The notes: a model not told the origin generated them from the letters alone. A stretch of 52,870 bases of DNA from Bacteroidales bacterium (GCA_017535665.1 JAFXTS010000027.1:1-52870); one strand, 5' to 3'; positions 1-11,138 are shown, numbered from the stretch's first letter. Made by a program: numbers and translations.

Positions 1-1
1 T

Positions 2-334
2 GAATGTCTGCACATTCCGACCGCCAAGGTTTACGGTGTGGTTTCATTCTACGCATTCTTCACCATGACCCCGAAGGGCAAGTACCCGATCAGCGTATGC
101 TTGGGTACGGCCTGCTACGTGCGTGGTGCCGAGAAGGTTCTTGACGCCTTCAAGAAGGAGCTGAACCTCGAGGTGGGTCAAACCACTCCCGACGGCAAGT
201 TCTCCCTGACCTGTCTGCGTTGCGTGGGCGCTTGCGGTCTGGCACCTGTTGCCATGGTAGGCGACAAGGTCTATGGCCGTCTCACCCCCGCCGACATCAA
301 GGGTATTGTTGACGAATACCGCAACATGGAGTAA
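2..334 (+). CDS. HydC/NuoE-like [2Fe-2S] subunit (5' partial)
   Basis: This is the C-terminal part of a thioredoxin-like [2Fe-2S] subunit of the NuoE / HydC family, which passes electrons in NADH dehydrogenases and in electron-bifurcating [FeFe] hydrogenases in the cytoplasm. The reading frame is open to the left window edge, so the first ATG inside the window (38) is internal. Visible residues include the conserved IPxxKVYGVVSFY stretch just before the thioredoxin-like fold, then CLGTAC and CVGAC, the two cysteine pairs that hold the cluster. Family proteins are about 150-160 residues, so roughly a third is missing upstream. A remnant of a [FeFe]-hydrogenase gene fused to a copy of this gene's end lies at 4784-4933, which makes HydC of a HydABC-type complex more likely than NuoE of complex I. 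The stop codon overlaps a palindromic repeat and a hairpin terminator follows. Confidence 0.88.
   Translation, partial: ECLHIPTAKVYGVVSFYAFFTMTPKGKYPISVCLGTACYVRGAEKVLDAFKKELNLEVGQTTPDGKFSLTCLRCVGACGLAPVAMVGDKVYGRLTPADIKGIVDEYRNME
302..334 (+). repeat. Left copy of duplicated hydC 3' end
   Basis: These 33 bases, the last ten codons and stop of the HydC-like gene, recur at 4901-4933 with a single mismatch (331 G versus 4930 A). Homology continues loosely past the stop: both copies are followed by a GTAGAGACG-type palindrome and by a hairpin with the same CGCCCTC / GGGGGCGG core. The two copies therefore bracket the 335-4900 accessory genes as direct repeats. Confidence 0.9.
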
Positions 335-358
335 AGACGTTTCATGAAACGTCTCTAC
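331..358. repeat. Palindromic element copy 1
   Basis: A 28-bp palindrome, GTAAAGACG, ten bases, CGTCTCTAC. One mismatch separates it from the family consensus (GTAGAGACG left arm), and that mismatch falls in the TAA stop codon of the HydC-like gene. Bases 335-354 are a perfect 20-bp palindrome. Six related copies occur elsewhere in the window. Confidence 0.8.
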
Positions 359-367
359 GACGGACCG

Positions 368-403
368 AAGAACCGCCCTCATCGCAAGATGGGGGCGGTT
401 CTT
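368..403 (+). terminator. Hairpin terminator after hydC-like gene
   Basis: AAGAACCGCCC (368-378) pairs perfectly with GGGCGGTTCTT (393-403); two more pairs, one a G-T wobble, can extend the stem inward. It starts 34 bases after the HydC-like stop. The U-run is weak (GGTGTTATTA), so termination is inferred from the stem and position. Confidence 0.6.
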
Positions 404-462
404 GGTGTTATTACAGTTCGCATAATCGAATAATCGTATCCTCACATCCTCCACAAAAAAAC

Positions 463-497
463 TTTTCACCTTTCACCTTTCAATTTTCAGTTTTTAT
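463..497. repeat. AT-rich short-repeat tract (CTTTCA type)
   Basis: Iterated TTTCACC / TTTCAATTTTCAG units. Read on the other strand this is the same AAAACTGAAAATTGAAAGG string found after the CoA-transferase gene near 31885 and similar to tracts at 34770 and 41700. It lies directly upstream of the mntA-like promoter. Confidence 0.6.
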
Positions 498-499
498 TG

Positions 500-507
500 T
501 ATCTTTG
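500..507 (+). promoter_or_regulatory. -7 promoter element of mntA-like gene
   Basis: TATCTTTG matches the Bacteroidota -7 consensus TAnnTTTG. The TTG at 505 that would open a longer frame lies inside this box, so translation is placed at ATG 529. Confidence 0.65.
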
Positions 508-528
508 CCGATTGAAAAACACGTGTTT

Positions 529-828
529 ATGGATGCCGCAATGATCAAAATCATTCAGGACTATTTCAAGACCCAGCCGGTGTTGAAGGCATGGCTGTTC
601 GGTTCGTATGCCCGCGGCGAGGAGACGCCCGACAGCGACGTGGACATACTGGTGGTGTTTGATAGAAAAAAGCATTCCATTGGCCTGATAGACCATGTGC
701 GAATGGCAAATTCACTTGAAGACCTTCTCAAGCGTAAAATAGATCTTGTGGAGGAGGGTACACTTCTTCCTTTTGCGTCAGAGAGTGCTAACCACGATAA
801 AAAGTTGTTTTATGAGAGAGCCAATTAA
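529..828 (+). CDS. MNT-domain nucleotidyltransferase antitoxin (MntA-like)
   Basis: A 99-residue minimal nucleotidyltransferase. The signature GSx10DxD is complete: G25-S26, then D37 and D39, the metal-binding pair of the polymerase-beta fold. In HepT/MntA (type VII) toxin-antitoxin modules this family inactivates the HEPN RNase by adding AMP to a tyrosine. The next gene is a HEPN protein that overlaps it by 17 bases, which supports translational coupling and that role. ATG 529 was chosen because the upstream TTG (505) lies in the -7 box; ATG 541 is also possible. The family call is firm; AMPylation activity here is inferred. Confidence 0.88.
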   Translation: MDAAMIKIIQDYFKTQPVLKAWLFGSYARGEETPDSDVDILVVFDRKKHSIGLIDHVRMANSLEDLLKRKIDLVEEGTLLPFASESANHDKKLFYERAN

Positions 829-1159
829 AGACAAAGGAAGATTGGAACACATTTTGGCAGCAATAGACAAAATCGAACACTTTCTGGAGGGGCAGGATTT
901 TGAGAGCTTTTCCAAAAATGAGATGATGTATTATGCTGTGGTAAAGAATGTTGAAATTATAGGAGAGGCTGCCAATATGATTACGAATGATTATCGCGAT
1001 AGTCACCCTGAAGTTGAATGGAGAAGCATCATCAGTATGCGGCATGTTTTGGTACATGGCTACTATCAGATTAGCAAGGCTGAGGTTTGGGACACGGCAA
1101 AAATCAATCTTCCGCCCCTCAAAGCCCAAATTGAACAGTATATATCCGAAATGGAATAA
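812..1159 (+). CDS. HEPN-domain RNase toxin (HepT-like)
   Basis: A 115-residue all-helical HEPN protein of the HepT / DUF86 type. It carries the full RX4HXY motif: R77, H82 and Y84 (RHVLVHGY). In known systems R and H form the RNase site of the dimer and Y is the residue modified by the partner MntA. The start codon at 812 lies inside the end of the mntA-like gene, in another frame; an earlier start at 746 in the same frame would lengthen the overlap and has no family support. The pair is complete and both active motifs are intact, so it should be functional. No mobile-element gene adjoins it. Confidence 0.88.
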   Translation: MREPIKDKGRLEHILAAIDKIEHFLEGQDFESFSKNEMMYYAVVKNVEIIGEAANMITNDYRDSHPEVEWRSIISMRHVLVHGYYQISKAEVWDTAKINLPPLKAQIEQYISEME

Positions 1160-1254
1160 CAATACATAACGAAAAAGAATTATCCACCTAAACCACCCGC
1201 CTATAGAACAAACCGAAAATTTATAAAATATTGACATAAAAGCGTTTTCGCTAA

Positions 1255-1376
1255 CTTATTACTCTGAAGTTCCACAATTCAGTACAATCTAAGTAAAGCG
1301 GTAAACGCTCACGAGCGAATCGTGGGCTTTACTTATTTGATTGTACAGGTCGTGGAACACCTTGAGTAAGAATAAG
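1255..1376. other. Long imperfect inverted repeat / structured intergenic element
   Basis: The 306-base gap between the toxin gene and the FISUMP gene holds nested complementary arms: CTTATT 1255-1260 with AATAAG 1371-1376, ACTC 1261-1264 with GAGT 1364-1367, GTTCCAC 1269-1275 with GTGGAAC 1352-1358, GTACAATC 1282-1289 with GATTGTAC 1339-1346, AAGTAAAGC 1291-1299 with GCTTTACTT 1326-1334, and an apical CGCT/AGCG. It could be a folded RNA or a MITE-like DNA element. No coding potential is visible in it. Confidence 0.6.
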
Positions 1377-1395
1377 AAAGTTTCCACGATTTTTT
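1350..1395 (+). terminator. Intrinsic terminator, mutually exclusive with the upstream hairpin
   Basis: TCGTGGAA (1350-1357) pairs with TTCCACGA (1382-1389), followed at once by six T (1390-1395). Its left arm is the same segment that closes the larger hairpin through GTGGAAC 1352-1358, so both structures cannot form together. Confidence 0.55.
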
Positions 1396-1402
1396 ATGTT
1401 TG
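1395..1402 (+). promoter_or_regulatory. Possible -7 element of FISUMP gene
   Basis: TATGTTTG fits TAnnTTTG and lies 63 bases before the ATG at 1466. If it is the real promoter, the structured element lies upstream of the transcript and the terminator would act on read-through from hepT. Confidence 0.45.
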
Positions 1403-1465
1403 GACTTGAAAAGCGAACCGGTTTATAAACGATTGAAATTCAAGTATTAAAAATATAAAAACAAA

Positions 1466-3181
1466 ATGATGAGAAAGAATTTATTTTCACTGATGTCCGC
1501 CATTTTGTTGCCGCTGGGCATGATGGCGCAAACCGTTACCCTCACCTTTACGGGAAAAGATGCCAACTACAATCGGGTCCAGTTGGACCATGTTGCCATT
1601 ACTAACCTGACCAAAGGCTGGCAGGAGACCCTCTATTGGCCCGACACCACATTGACCATGCAGAACGGGACGGGCATTCATGATGTAGAGACGGGGCGTG
1701 CCCCGTCTCTACAATTGTCGCAAAACAATCCCAATCCGTTCAACGGCACCACAGACGTGTTGTTGACGGTGGCCGATGCAGGGATGGTGGTGTTGGAAAT
1801 CACAGATGCGAACGGGCGCATTGTAGGGACGCACCGCGTGCGTCCGCAATTGGGCGCCCACCTATTCCGTGTCACCCTGTCGGCTGCCGGCACGTATGTG
1901 ATGACCGCCCGCCAGAACGGGAAAACGTCGTCCATCAAAATGGTGAACAATGGTGGTGGCGATGGTGATGAGGTGGAATATGTGGGAATCGTAGAGACGT
2001 GGTGCACCGCGCCCCTACAGCCCAAATCAGGCACCCGCGGCAACACCACCAACCCGTTCAATTTCGGTGATATGATGGAATATGTGGGATATACCACAAT
2101 TAACGGGGGCGAATACGAAAGCGAACGCATTTCGCAGATGCAAGGCGCCTCGCAGACATTTGCGTTGGTATTTGCAGTGGTTCAGCACACTATTCCATCG
2201 GTTACTACCACTGCTGTTGGCAACATTACAGGAAATTCGGCGACTGTAGGTGGAAATGTTACCTCTGATGGAGGAGAAACTGTCTTCGACAGAGGTGTTT
2301 GCTATAGTACCACCCCCTTTCCTACGGTGTCCGACAACTGCATCCATATCGGACAAGGAACGGGTTCTTTTTCAGATAACTTGAATGGTCTTCAGCCAGA
2401 AACCACCTACTATATACGCGCATTCGCTATCAATAGTATTGGAGTGGGGTATGGCAGCGAGGTGAGTTTTACAACAACTACTTCCAATACGGCACAAGAT
2501 GGGCAACCTTGTTCTGGTACGCCTACACTTACTGACATTGATGGCAATATTTATAACACCGTGCAGATTGGCCAGCAATGTTGGATGAAGGAAAACCTGC
2601 GAACAAGCAAGTATGCAGATAATATGCCCATTCTAGCAGGCAACACCTATAGTTGCACCGAACCCTATCGTTATGCCCCAGATAACAATGAAAGCAATGT
2701 TCCCACACACGGTTATCTCTATAACTGGGCAGCAGTGATGAACGGGGCATCCTCTTCTAATGCCAACCCAAGTGGGGTGCAGGGCATCTGTCCCACGGGA
2801 TGGCATGTGCCGAGCGATGCGGAGTGGACGCAGCTTATAAATCATGTAAGCAGTCAAAGTCAGTACGTGTGTGGCAGCGACAACACTTACATTGCCAAGG
2901 CATTGGCCTCCACTACAGGGTGGAGCAGCAGTGCTAATACCTGCGCCGTGGGCAACACGCCCTCTGGCAACAACGCTAGCGGTTTTTCGGCTCTTCCCAC
3001 TGGCAACTACGGCGGCGATTGGATCTATTTCGGCAACGACGCCACCTTCTGGAGCGCTACCGAGCACTATGGCTACAGCTGCGAAGCATGGTATCGCCAC
3101 CTCTCCTACGATTTCGCCTACGAGATGCGCTACTACGACGTCATGAGCGTCGGAATGTCCGTCCGTTGTGTCCGCGATTAA
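1466..3181 (+). CDS. Secreted FISUMP-domain protein with internal sorting-like module
   Basis: A 571-residue exported protein. Residues 1-22 form a signal peptide ending near MMAQ. A beta-sandwich module with LSQNNPNPFNG and later GRIVG, GTYVMTARQNGK resembles type IX (type A) sorting domains but sits at about 85-165 rather than at the C-terminus. A fibronectin-III-like domain (about 240-340, RGVCYS, TTYYIRAFAIN) follows, then a FISUMP domain (about 355-571: IDGNIYNTVQIGQQCW, ICPTGWHVPSDAEW, SVRCVRD). FISUMP proteins are surface proteins of unknown function. Three copies of a palindromic repeat are translated in frame within residues 73-185. The first module is shared with the secreted protein at 27436-28578, including a preceding YWPDT motif. 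No substrate can be assigned. Confidence 0.88.
   Translation: MMRKNLFSLMSAILLPLGMMAQTVTLTFTGKDANYNRVQLDHVAITNLTKGWQETLYWPDTTLTMQNGTGIHDVETGRAPSLQLSQNNPNPFNGTTDVLLTVADAGMVVLEITDANGRIVGTHRVRPQLGAHLFRVTLSAAGTYVMTARQNGKTSSIKMVNNGGGDGDEVEYVGIVETWCTAPLQPKSGTRGNTTNPFNFGDMMEYVGYTTINGGEYESERISQMQGASQTFALVFAVVQHTIPSVTTTAVGNITGNSATVGGNVTSDGGETVFDRGVCYSTTPFPTVSDNCIHIGQGTGSFSDNLNGLQPETTYYIRAFAINSIGVGYGSEVSFTTTTSNTAQDGQPCSGTPTLTDIDGNIYNTVQIGQQCWMKENLRTSKYADNMPILAGNTYSCTEPYRYAPDNNESNVPTHGYLYNWAAVMNGASSSNANPSGVQGICPTGWHVPSDAEWTQLINHVSSQSQYVCGSDNTYIAKALASTTGWSSSANTCAVGNTPSGNNASGFSALPTGNYGGDWIYFGNDATFWSATEHYGYSCEAWYRHLSYDFAYEMRYYDVMSVGMSVRCVRD
1685..1712. repeat. Palindromic element copy 2 (in coding sequence)
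   Basis: GTAGAGACG, ten bases GGGCGTGCCC, CGTCTCTAC. It is read in frame inside the FISUMP-protein gene as the peptide VETGRAPSL, directly before the LSQNNPNPF motif. Confidence 0.85.
1823..1849. repeat. Palindromic element copy 3 (variant, in coding sequence)
   Basis: Starts GTAGGGACG; the core is a perfect stem GGACGCAC (1827-1834) / GTGCGTCC (1838-1845) around a 3-base centre. The right outer arm has diverged (GCAAT in place of CTAC). Translated in frame as VGTHRVRPQ. Confidence 0.6.
1991..2018. repeat. Palindromic element copy 4 (in coding sequence)
   Basis: GTAGAGACG, ten bases TGGTGCACCG, CGCCCCTAC. The right arm is the GTAGGGGCG variant seen at 45326. Translated in frame as VETWCTAPL in the linker after the sorting-like module. 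Confidence 0.75.
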
Positions 3182-3258
3182 ACACACACAATTTTTAATA
3201 CAACAGGAGGAGGCCGAAAATCCTGCAAGAGAGTAGGTAGAATTTAAAAACGAAAAAC

Positions 3259-4662
3259 ATGAACGAACAAGAACACAAAACGGCGCCAATCCTAAGCCAC
3301 TATCCTGTTATAGCCGTGGATTATGAGAACTTGGATGCCACTGCAGGCGATGCCAAATTTCTTTCAATCGGAAAATCAACTTGGTGTAAAGAAGATTTTT
3401 CTGCCAAAGTATTCCGATGGGCGGAGAAGGGGAACCGCTGGTCACGGCAAGGAGAAGAATTGACACTGTGGCGTGTGTTGGACTTGGCTATTCTTCTCGT
3501 GGCAACCATTAATGATAGGCTAAGCTATCTGAACGAATTTGTTCAAAATCCTCAAGATATTGATGCACTCCATGACTTTTTAAATGACAACATGAGCATT
3601 TTGGAGCCCCGAATCAACGAACTGAAGCGGTTGTTAAAGACCAAAGAAGAAGATACTCAATCCGAGGGATGCCCCAACATTTTCTCATTTGCCACCTCAG
3701 AATTGAGCCAGGATGCCATCATCGCATGGCTGATGCAATGGGCGGATGAAAAATATGCTAAAGAAGATTCGCAGCTGCATTCATTAGCGCAGGATTTCCT
3801 GCGGATGGTATTGGGCAAAAGCTCTACCTATGAGATTCATAGTGTAAATGTCAAACGCCAATGGAAAAATATTGATGTATGTGTAGAAATCAATGACAAC
3901 GGTTTTTTGATAATAGAAGACAAAACTTCAACATCCACTCATGACGGGCAACTCGAAAGATACATAACGTGTGTTGAGGATGAATACAAAAACAGCAGGG
4001 AAAATTTATACTTTACCTATTTGAAAACAGGCAATGAACCCAATGGCATCCTGAAAGAAATTGAAAACAAAGGGTATCGCACAGTCGGCAGAGAGGATAT
4101 CATCGCTTGTCTTCGCAGATACAAGGGCAATAATGTGCTGGTAATCTCATTTTTAAAGCATTTAGAGAAAATTGAAGAGCAAACCCAAAGTTTCAGAATA
4201 CTTCCTGTGAAAAAATGGGGATGGTATGCGTGGGAAGGTTTTTACAAAGATCTGGAAAACCGCTTAGATATTGATTCTTGGAGTTATGTTTCCAATCCTT
4301 CCGGTGGTTTTCTTGGTGCATGGTGGCATTTTGTAGAAATGCCGAATATGTCTAAAGCGGAAATGTATCTTCAGATTGAGCAAGGAAAACTGTGTTTCAA
4401 AATATACTGTGGAGAAAACAACCATTCTGAAATCAGACAGAAATGTTATGAATTGCTTATGTCCAAACTCGGGACAAATAGTGATGGCACATCAAAGCAC
4501 CCAGAAATCAAAAAACCGGATCGATTTGGAGCAGGTGTTTATATGACTATTGCGGTTGTTGAACCAGAAAACCTCTTTGGAACTACAACGGTTGATTTTG
4601 ACTCCCTTGTTCTGAAATTAAAAGAGTACCAGTCTATTATTGATCTTTGCGCGAAATTGTAA
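3259..4662 (+). CDS. PD-(D/E)XK nuclease-family protein
   Basis: A 467-residue cytoplasmic protein with no signal peptide. The stretch from about residue 130 (NIFSFATSELSQDAIIAWL) is the start of the PD-(D/E)XK-4 type domain; the catalytic strand pair reads ID206VCVEI followed by E220-D-K222, giving the D...ExK core expected of this fold. The C-terminal 150 residues are rich in Trp and aromatic residues and may bind a partner or DNA. Such proteins are often stand-alone accessory or defence genes; the nearby MntA/HepT pair fits an accessory island, but a defence role is inference. The first 130 residues are not recognised. The start follows a 77-base gap after the FISUMP gene and no terminator is seen between them. 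Confidence 0.75.
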   Translation: MNEQEHKTAPILSHYPVIAVDYENLDATAGDAKFLSIGKSTWCKEDFSAKVFRWAEKGNRWSRQGEELTLWRVLDLAILLVATINDRLSYLNEFVQNPQDIDALHDFLNDNMSILEPRINELKRLLKTKEEDTQSEGCPNIFSFATSELSQDAIIAWLMQWADEKYAKEDSQLHSLAQDFLRMVLGKSSTYEIHSVNVKRQWKNIDVCVEINDNGFLIIEDKTSTSTHDGQLERYITCVEDEYKNSRENLYFTYLKTGNEPNGILKEIENKGYRTVGREDIIACLRRYKGNNVLVISFLKHLEKIEEQTQSFRILPVKKWGWYAWEGFYKDLENRLDIDSWSYVSNPSGGFLGAWWHFVEMPNMSKAEMYLQIEQGKLCFKIYCGENNHSEIRQKCYELLMSKLGTNSDGTSKHPEIKKPDRFGAGVYMTIAVVEPENLFGTTTVDFDSLVLKLKEYQSIIDLCAKL

Positions 4663-4783
4663 CTTTTTTCGTTGGAATACATTTTTGCATTTGCCCATTC
4701 TAATTGCCGCATTCCTATAGTCTTTGATTGCCGTCAGTGCATGTGTGCTACCAAAAGTTCATAGCACTAAAAAGGGGTGATAG

Positions 4784-4933
4784 ACAGGATATATCGCTCA
4801 CGGTCTGCACAACGCCCGCAAGCTGTTAGAGGACATCAAGGCTGGTAAGAGCCAGTTCCACGCCATCGAGATCATGGCCTGCCCCGGCGGTATCGCGGGC
4901 GGTATTGTTGACGAATACCGCAACATGGAATAA
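4784..4933 (+). pseudogene. Chimeric remnant: [FeFe]-hydrogenase HydA 3' end joined to hydC 3' end
   Basis: The frame ending at TAA 4931-4933 reads AHGLHNARKLLEDIK, then HAIEIMACPGG. This is the last H-cluster motif of HydA (normally MACPGGCxxGGGQP). Right after PGG the sequence changes; the final cysteine of the motif is absent, and from 4901 it continues as the last ten codons of the HydC-like gene. An in-frame stop (TAG 4781-4783) lies just upstream and there is no start codon, so it cannot make a hydrogenase. In the window it is an isolated fragment. It most likely arose by recombination or deletion between hydrogenase genes, with GGCGGT microhomology at the joint. Confidence 0.82.
4901..4933 (+). 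repeat. Right copy of duplicated hydC 3' end
   Basis: Matches 302-334 at 32 of 33 positions. See the left copy. Here an extra 15 bases separate the stop from the palindromic element, which is otherwise in the equivalent place. Confidence 0.9.
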
Positions 4934-4948
4934 TTCCGTGAACCATCC

Positions 4949-4976
4949 GTAGAGACGTGCCATGGCGCGTCTCTAC
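4949..4976. repeat. Palindromic element copy 5
   Basis: GTAGAGACG, ten bases TGCCATGGCG, CGTCTCTAC. It follows the hydA/hydC remnant in the same place that copy 1 follows the intact hydC-like gene. Confidence 0.85.
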
Positions 4977-4986
4977 ATCGAAATCG

Positions 4987-5020
4987 AACCCCGCCCTCGT
5001 CGAAAGACGGGGGCGGGGTT
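4987..5020. terminator. Strong GAAA-tetraloop hairpin terminator
   Basis: A 15-bp stem (4987-5001 with 5006-5020, one G-T wobble) closed by a GAAA tetraloop. The core CGCCCTCGTC / GACGGGGGCG resembles the terminator at 368-403. It lies between the remnant (plus) and the HD-domain gene (minus, ends 5024), so it can serve both strands. Confidence 0.75.
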
Positions 5021-5023
5021 GTA

Positions 5024-5668
5024 TTATCTGTCCGCACCCCTCTTTTCTTCCTCAAAACATCTCTCAAAAATCCTACGAAGCACCACCTCGTCCTCCATCA
5101 TTTGTCGCAACTGTTCCAAACGCTGTGCGTTCGGAGAATCTGTAAACCAGAGCTTTAGGTAACCATTGCGTCCGTATTTCTCATGCAGATGTGCCAGGGT
5201 GCGCTCATAATGTCCCTCCTTGTCCAACTCAGGGTAATGCTCCAACCCATATTGCACCGTGCGCCGGATGATGGTCTCCGGCTCGATAAAACGGTCGGCC
5301 TCGGCAACAATACGGCCGTAAAGGGTGCGAGGCGGCCGCTTGGCCGAGGCACGGTGGTCTTCGGCAGCATCAGCCATCGTCTGGATCTGCTCTTCCGAGA
5401 ACCATTTCCGCAGCTGCTGGTCGGCTTTGATGATGCGCGCGGAGACTTCGTGGTGCACCTCCCTCCCTTCGCAAAGCCCTGTGTCGTGGTACGCCGCAAT
5501 GGCGTACACCATATTGTTATCCGCCTCCAGATGGGAGGCGAGCTCCATACTTTGCTGGATCACCATCAGGGCGTGGTCGCGACGATGCGCGGGGTCAAAA
5601 TGGTCGTACCTCGGGAGAATCTCCCGCTCCACGTATGCCACCAATTCAGGACAAATTTCTCTTTCCAT
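5024..5668 (-). CDS. HD-domain phosphohydrolase
   Basis: A 214-residue cytoplasmic HD-superfamily metal-dependent hydrolase. Metal ligands visible are H32 in HRRDH, H61-D62 in AAYHDTG, then a histidine in AEDHRAS and an aspartate in EADRF, giving the H...HD...D pattern. Substrate cannot be read from the sequence; relatives act on nucleotides or other phosphoesters. It is divergent from secA, with its own -7 box at 5695-5702 on the minus strand. No operon partner: the bidirectional hairpin at 4987-5020 ends it. Confidence 0.85.
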   Translation of the reverse strand: MEREICPELVAYVEREILPRYDHFDPAHRRDHALMVIQQSMELASHLEADNNMVYAIAAYHDTGLCEGREVHHEVSARIIKADQQLRKWFSEEQIQTMADAAEDHRASAKRPPRTLYGRIVAEADRFIEPETIIRRTVQYGLEHYPELDKEGHYERTLAHLHEKYGRNGYLKLWFTDSPNAQRLEQLRQMMEDEVVLRRIFERCFEEEKRGADR

Positions 5669-5694
5669 AAAACCATAAACTCTAAACGCGACGG

Positions 5695-5702
5695 CAAAAA
5701 TA
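5695..5702 (-). promoter_or_regulatory. -7 element of HD-domain gene
   Basis: CAAAAATA on the plus strand, TATTTTTG on the minus strand, fits TAnnTTTG and lies 27 bases before the start at 5668. Confidence 0.55.
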
Positions 5703-5753
5703 CATTTTTTTCACCAACTGCCAACACTTCATCCATCGTACCCACTTTTTTAG

Positions 5754-5761
5754 TATCTTTG
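5754..5761 (+). promoter_or_regulatory. -7 element of secA
   Basis: TATCTTTG, 35 bases before ATG 5797. Confidence 0.7.
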
Positions 5762-5796
5762 CCGCGCATTTTTTGTATAATGGAGATTGATAAATT

Positions 5797-9588
<3,792 letters not shown>

Positions 9589-9606
9589 TCCGTTAGCACT
9601 TACAAC

Positions 9607-9642
9607 AAAAAGAGGCTGGTTCAATTGAACCAGCCTCTTTTT
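9607..9642. terminator. Bidirectional terminator between secA and proS
   Basis: A perfect 36-base palindrome: AAAAAGAGGCTGGTTCAA (9607-9624) pairs with its complement at 9625-9642, ending in a T run on each strand. It lies between convergent secA and proS. Confidence 0.9.
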
Positions 9643-9665
9643 TAATCAGTAAAAATTACTGATTA
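9643..9665 (-). terminator. Second small hairpin at proS end
   Basis: TAATCAGTAA (9643-9652) pairs with TTACTGATTA (9656-9665) around AAA. It overlaps the proS stop codon (9663-9665). Confidence 0.45.
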
Positions 9666-11138
9666 ATAAGCTCTTGCAAAAACCACACGCTGCTTGGAAG
9701 GCTTGCCCGTAAGAATACACTTGCCCTCCTCCAACGGGTTGTTGAACGGAATACAACGGATGGTAGCCTTTGCCAGCTCCTTGATTTTCTCTTCCGTCTC
9801 GGTGGTACCGTCCCAGTGGGCATACACAAAGCCAGACTTGTTGTCCAGAATATCCACAAATTCCTCCCACGTGTCAGCCTTACGGATGTTGCTGTCGCGG
9901 AACTCCAACGAACGCTGGAAGAGGTTGTGCTGGATGTCATCCAACAGTTTCTCGATGGTTTCATCCAAAGTATCCAATGCATAATTGGCTTTTTCGAGCG
10001 TGTCGCGGCGGGCGACCTCAGCACTGTTGTTCTCCAAGTCGCGAGGACCGATAGCCACACGTACCGGGACACCCTTCACCTCATACTCATTGAACTTCCA
10101 TCCTGAACGCTGGGAATCATCATCATCATATTTCACACTAATTCCTTTAGCTTTCAGCTTAGCCATGAGCACCTGTACCTTTTCGGTAATGGCGGCTTTC
10201 TGTTCATCACTTTTATAAATAGGAATAATGACTACCTGAATCGGAGCGAGCTTGGGCGGAAGCACCAGACCATTGTCATCCGAATGTGTCATGATCAAAG
10301 CACCAATCAAACGGGTAGAAACGCCCCATGAGGTAGCCCATACATATTCAAGATTATTGCTCTTGTTCAAGAACTGCACATCGAAAGCCTTGGCGAAATT
10401 CTGTCCGAGGAAGTGGGATGTGCCGGCTTGTAAAGCCTTACCATCCTGCATCATAGCCTCGATACAGTAGGTGTCGATAGCGCCTGCGAAACGCTCGTTC
10501 GGCGACTTCACCCCCTTCAGGACAGGCATAGCCATGTAATTCTCGGCGAAGTCGGCATACACCTCCAGCATTCTGGCGGTCTCCTCGCGGGCTTCCTGTT
10601 CGGTAGCATGGGCGGTATGGCCTTCCTGCCACAAGAACTCGGCCGTGCGAAGGAACAGACGGGTACGCATCTCCCAGCGCACCACATTGGCCCACTGGTT
10701 GCAGAGCAACGGCAGGTCACGGTACGACTGTATCCAGTTTTTGTAAGTGCTCCAGATGATGGTTTCTGACGTGGGGCGAACAATCAGCTCTTCCTCCAGC
10801 TTGGCCTCAGGGTCAACAATTACTCCTGAGCCATCAGGGGAATTTTTTAAACGATAGTGGGTGATGACCGCACACTCTTTCGCGAAGCCCTCCACATGGT
10901 CGGCCTCACGGCTGAGGAACGATTTGGGAATGAAAAGCGGAAAATATGCATTTACATGCCCTGTATCCTTGAACATCTTGTCCAATGCGTCATGCATCTT
11001 TTCCCAAATTGCATAGCCGTACGGCTTGATCACCATACATCCTCTGACCGCAGAATTCTCTGCTAAATCAGCCTTTTTGACAATGTCATTATACCATTGC
11101 GAATAGTTTTCTGCGCGTGTCGTGAAATTTTTTGCCAT
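9663..11138 (-). CDS. proS: Prolyl-tRNA synthetase, archaeal/eukaryote type
   Basis: A 491-residue class II aminoacyl-tRNA synthetase that charges tRNA-Pro. It is the short form without the bacterial editing insertion. Class II motifs are visible: [11 protein letters not shown] and the motif 2 region [24 protein letters not shown], then motif 3-like [15 protein letters not shown]; the anticodon domain begins near [10 protein letters not shown]. The protein ends in ARAY, the aromatic C-terminus typical of this ProRS form. It is convergent with secA and divergent from the repetitive lipoprotein gene. Its -7 element is at 11195-11202. Confidence 0.97.
   Translation of the reverse strand: MAKNFTTRAENYSQWYNDIVKKADLAENSAVRGCMVIKPYGYAIWEKMHDALDKMFKDTGHVNAYFPLFIPKSFLSREADHVEGFAKECAVITHYRLKNSPDGSGVIVDPEAKLEEELIVRPTSETIIWSTYKNWIQSYRDLPLLCNQWANVVRWEMRTRLFLRTAEFLWQEGHTAHATEQEAREETARMLEVYADFAENYMAMPVLKGVKSPNERFAGAIDTYCIEAMMQDGKALQAGTSHFLGQNFAKAFDVQFLNKSNNLEYVWATSWGVSTRLIGALIMTHSDDNGLVLPPKLAPIQVVIIPIYKSDEQKAAITEKVQVLMAKLKAKGISVKYDDDDSQRSGWKFNEYEVKGVPVRVAIGPRDLENNSAEVARRDTLEKANYALDTLDETIEKLLDDIQHNLFQRSLEFRDSNIRKADTWEEFVDILDNKSGFVYAHWDGTTETEEKIKELAKATIRCIPFNNPLEEGKCILTGKPSKQRVVFARAY

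Noticed and set aside
505..528. TTG start giving a longer MntA-like protein
   Set aside because: It lies in the TATCTTTG promoter box; the same applies to TTG at 17359 (trpS) and, by position in the leader, TTG 30580.
1255..1376. Integron attC site or transposon end
   Set aside because: No RYYYAAC/GTTRRRY core sites, no integrase and no target-site duplication could be seen.
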